Source: an uncultured Collinsella sp.
GTDB lineage: Bacteria > Actinomycetota > Coriobacteriia > Coriobacteriales > Coriobacteriaceae
Length of the DNA: 7,814 nucleotides
Reading direction: 5' to 3'
NCBI GenBank assembly: GCA_900751665.1
Contig: CAADSV010000193.1
Coordinates: 1 to 7,814 of the forward strand
The number at the start of each line of letters is the position of its first letter. Position 1 is the first letter of the stretch. The position numbers were made by a program, and so were the translations under genes. The notes below the pieces were generated by a model. That model worked only from the letters and a program-made list of their open reading frames with translations. It ran no database searches and was not told where the DNA came from. Positions 7,779 to 7,814 of this stretch are shown piece by piece.

Positions 7779-7814
7779 CAGCCGTTTAAATTCCGTGCCC
7801 GCTTTTAACCGCTC

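Overview
This window most likely comes from a high-GC anaerobic actinobacterium, and a gut Coriobacteriia of the Collinsella type fits best. The grounds are the strongly G/C-ending codons of the two large genes, a homodimeric-type NifJ pyruvate:ferredoxin oxidoreductase together with a carbamate kinase (a fermentative, amino-acid-using lifestyle), and short hairpins with a GGGGACGTTCYTT-like loop next to stop codons. The genus is an inference; nothing here (no rRNA) proves it.

Layout. (1) 68-901, minus strand: the N-terminal two thirds of a radical SAM peptide maturase, cut short before its C-terminal SPASM region. It is visibly more AT-rich than its neighbours and ends beside an 8-bp direct repeat close to the left edge. 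(2) 932-1417: no supportable gene, only short open stretches. (3) 1418-1891, plus strand: a small protein with a C-terminal FHA domain and an uncertain start. (4) 1892-2342: a conserved-loop hairpin touching the FHA stop codon, a degenerate copy of its loop, an operator-like palindrome, then a structured nifJ leader. (5) 2343-5882, plus strand: full-length nifJ with all recognisable catalytic, TPP and Fe-S cluster residues. (6) 5883-6537: a terminator nested inside a perfect 29-bp inverted repeat (125 bp overall), two further hairpins, then an AT-rich stretch with small repeats and palindromes leading into arcC. (7) 6538-7500, plus strand: intact carbamate kinase arcC, followed by two hairpins, the second a strong terminator. 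(8) 7599-7814: a second copy of the conserved-loop hairpin, a minus-strand reading frame open from the right edge (59 codons), and a plus-strand terminator at 7748-7778.

How the genes work together. nifJ and arcC are separate single-gene transcription units, each with its own ribosome binding site and terminator. NifJ oxidises pyruvate to acetyl-CoA and reduces ferredoxin for hydrogen or other reductive steps; ArcC makes ATP from carbamoyl phosphate. Both serve fermentative energy metabolism but they are not an operon. The FHA gene and the maturase fragment are unrelated to them and look like accessory or decaying material. The least explained parts are the conserved-loop, changing-stem hairpins, the 125-bp nested inverted repeat after nifJ, and the small coding or RNA unit at the right edge.
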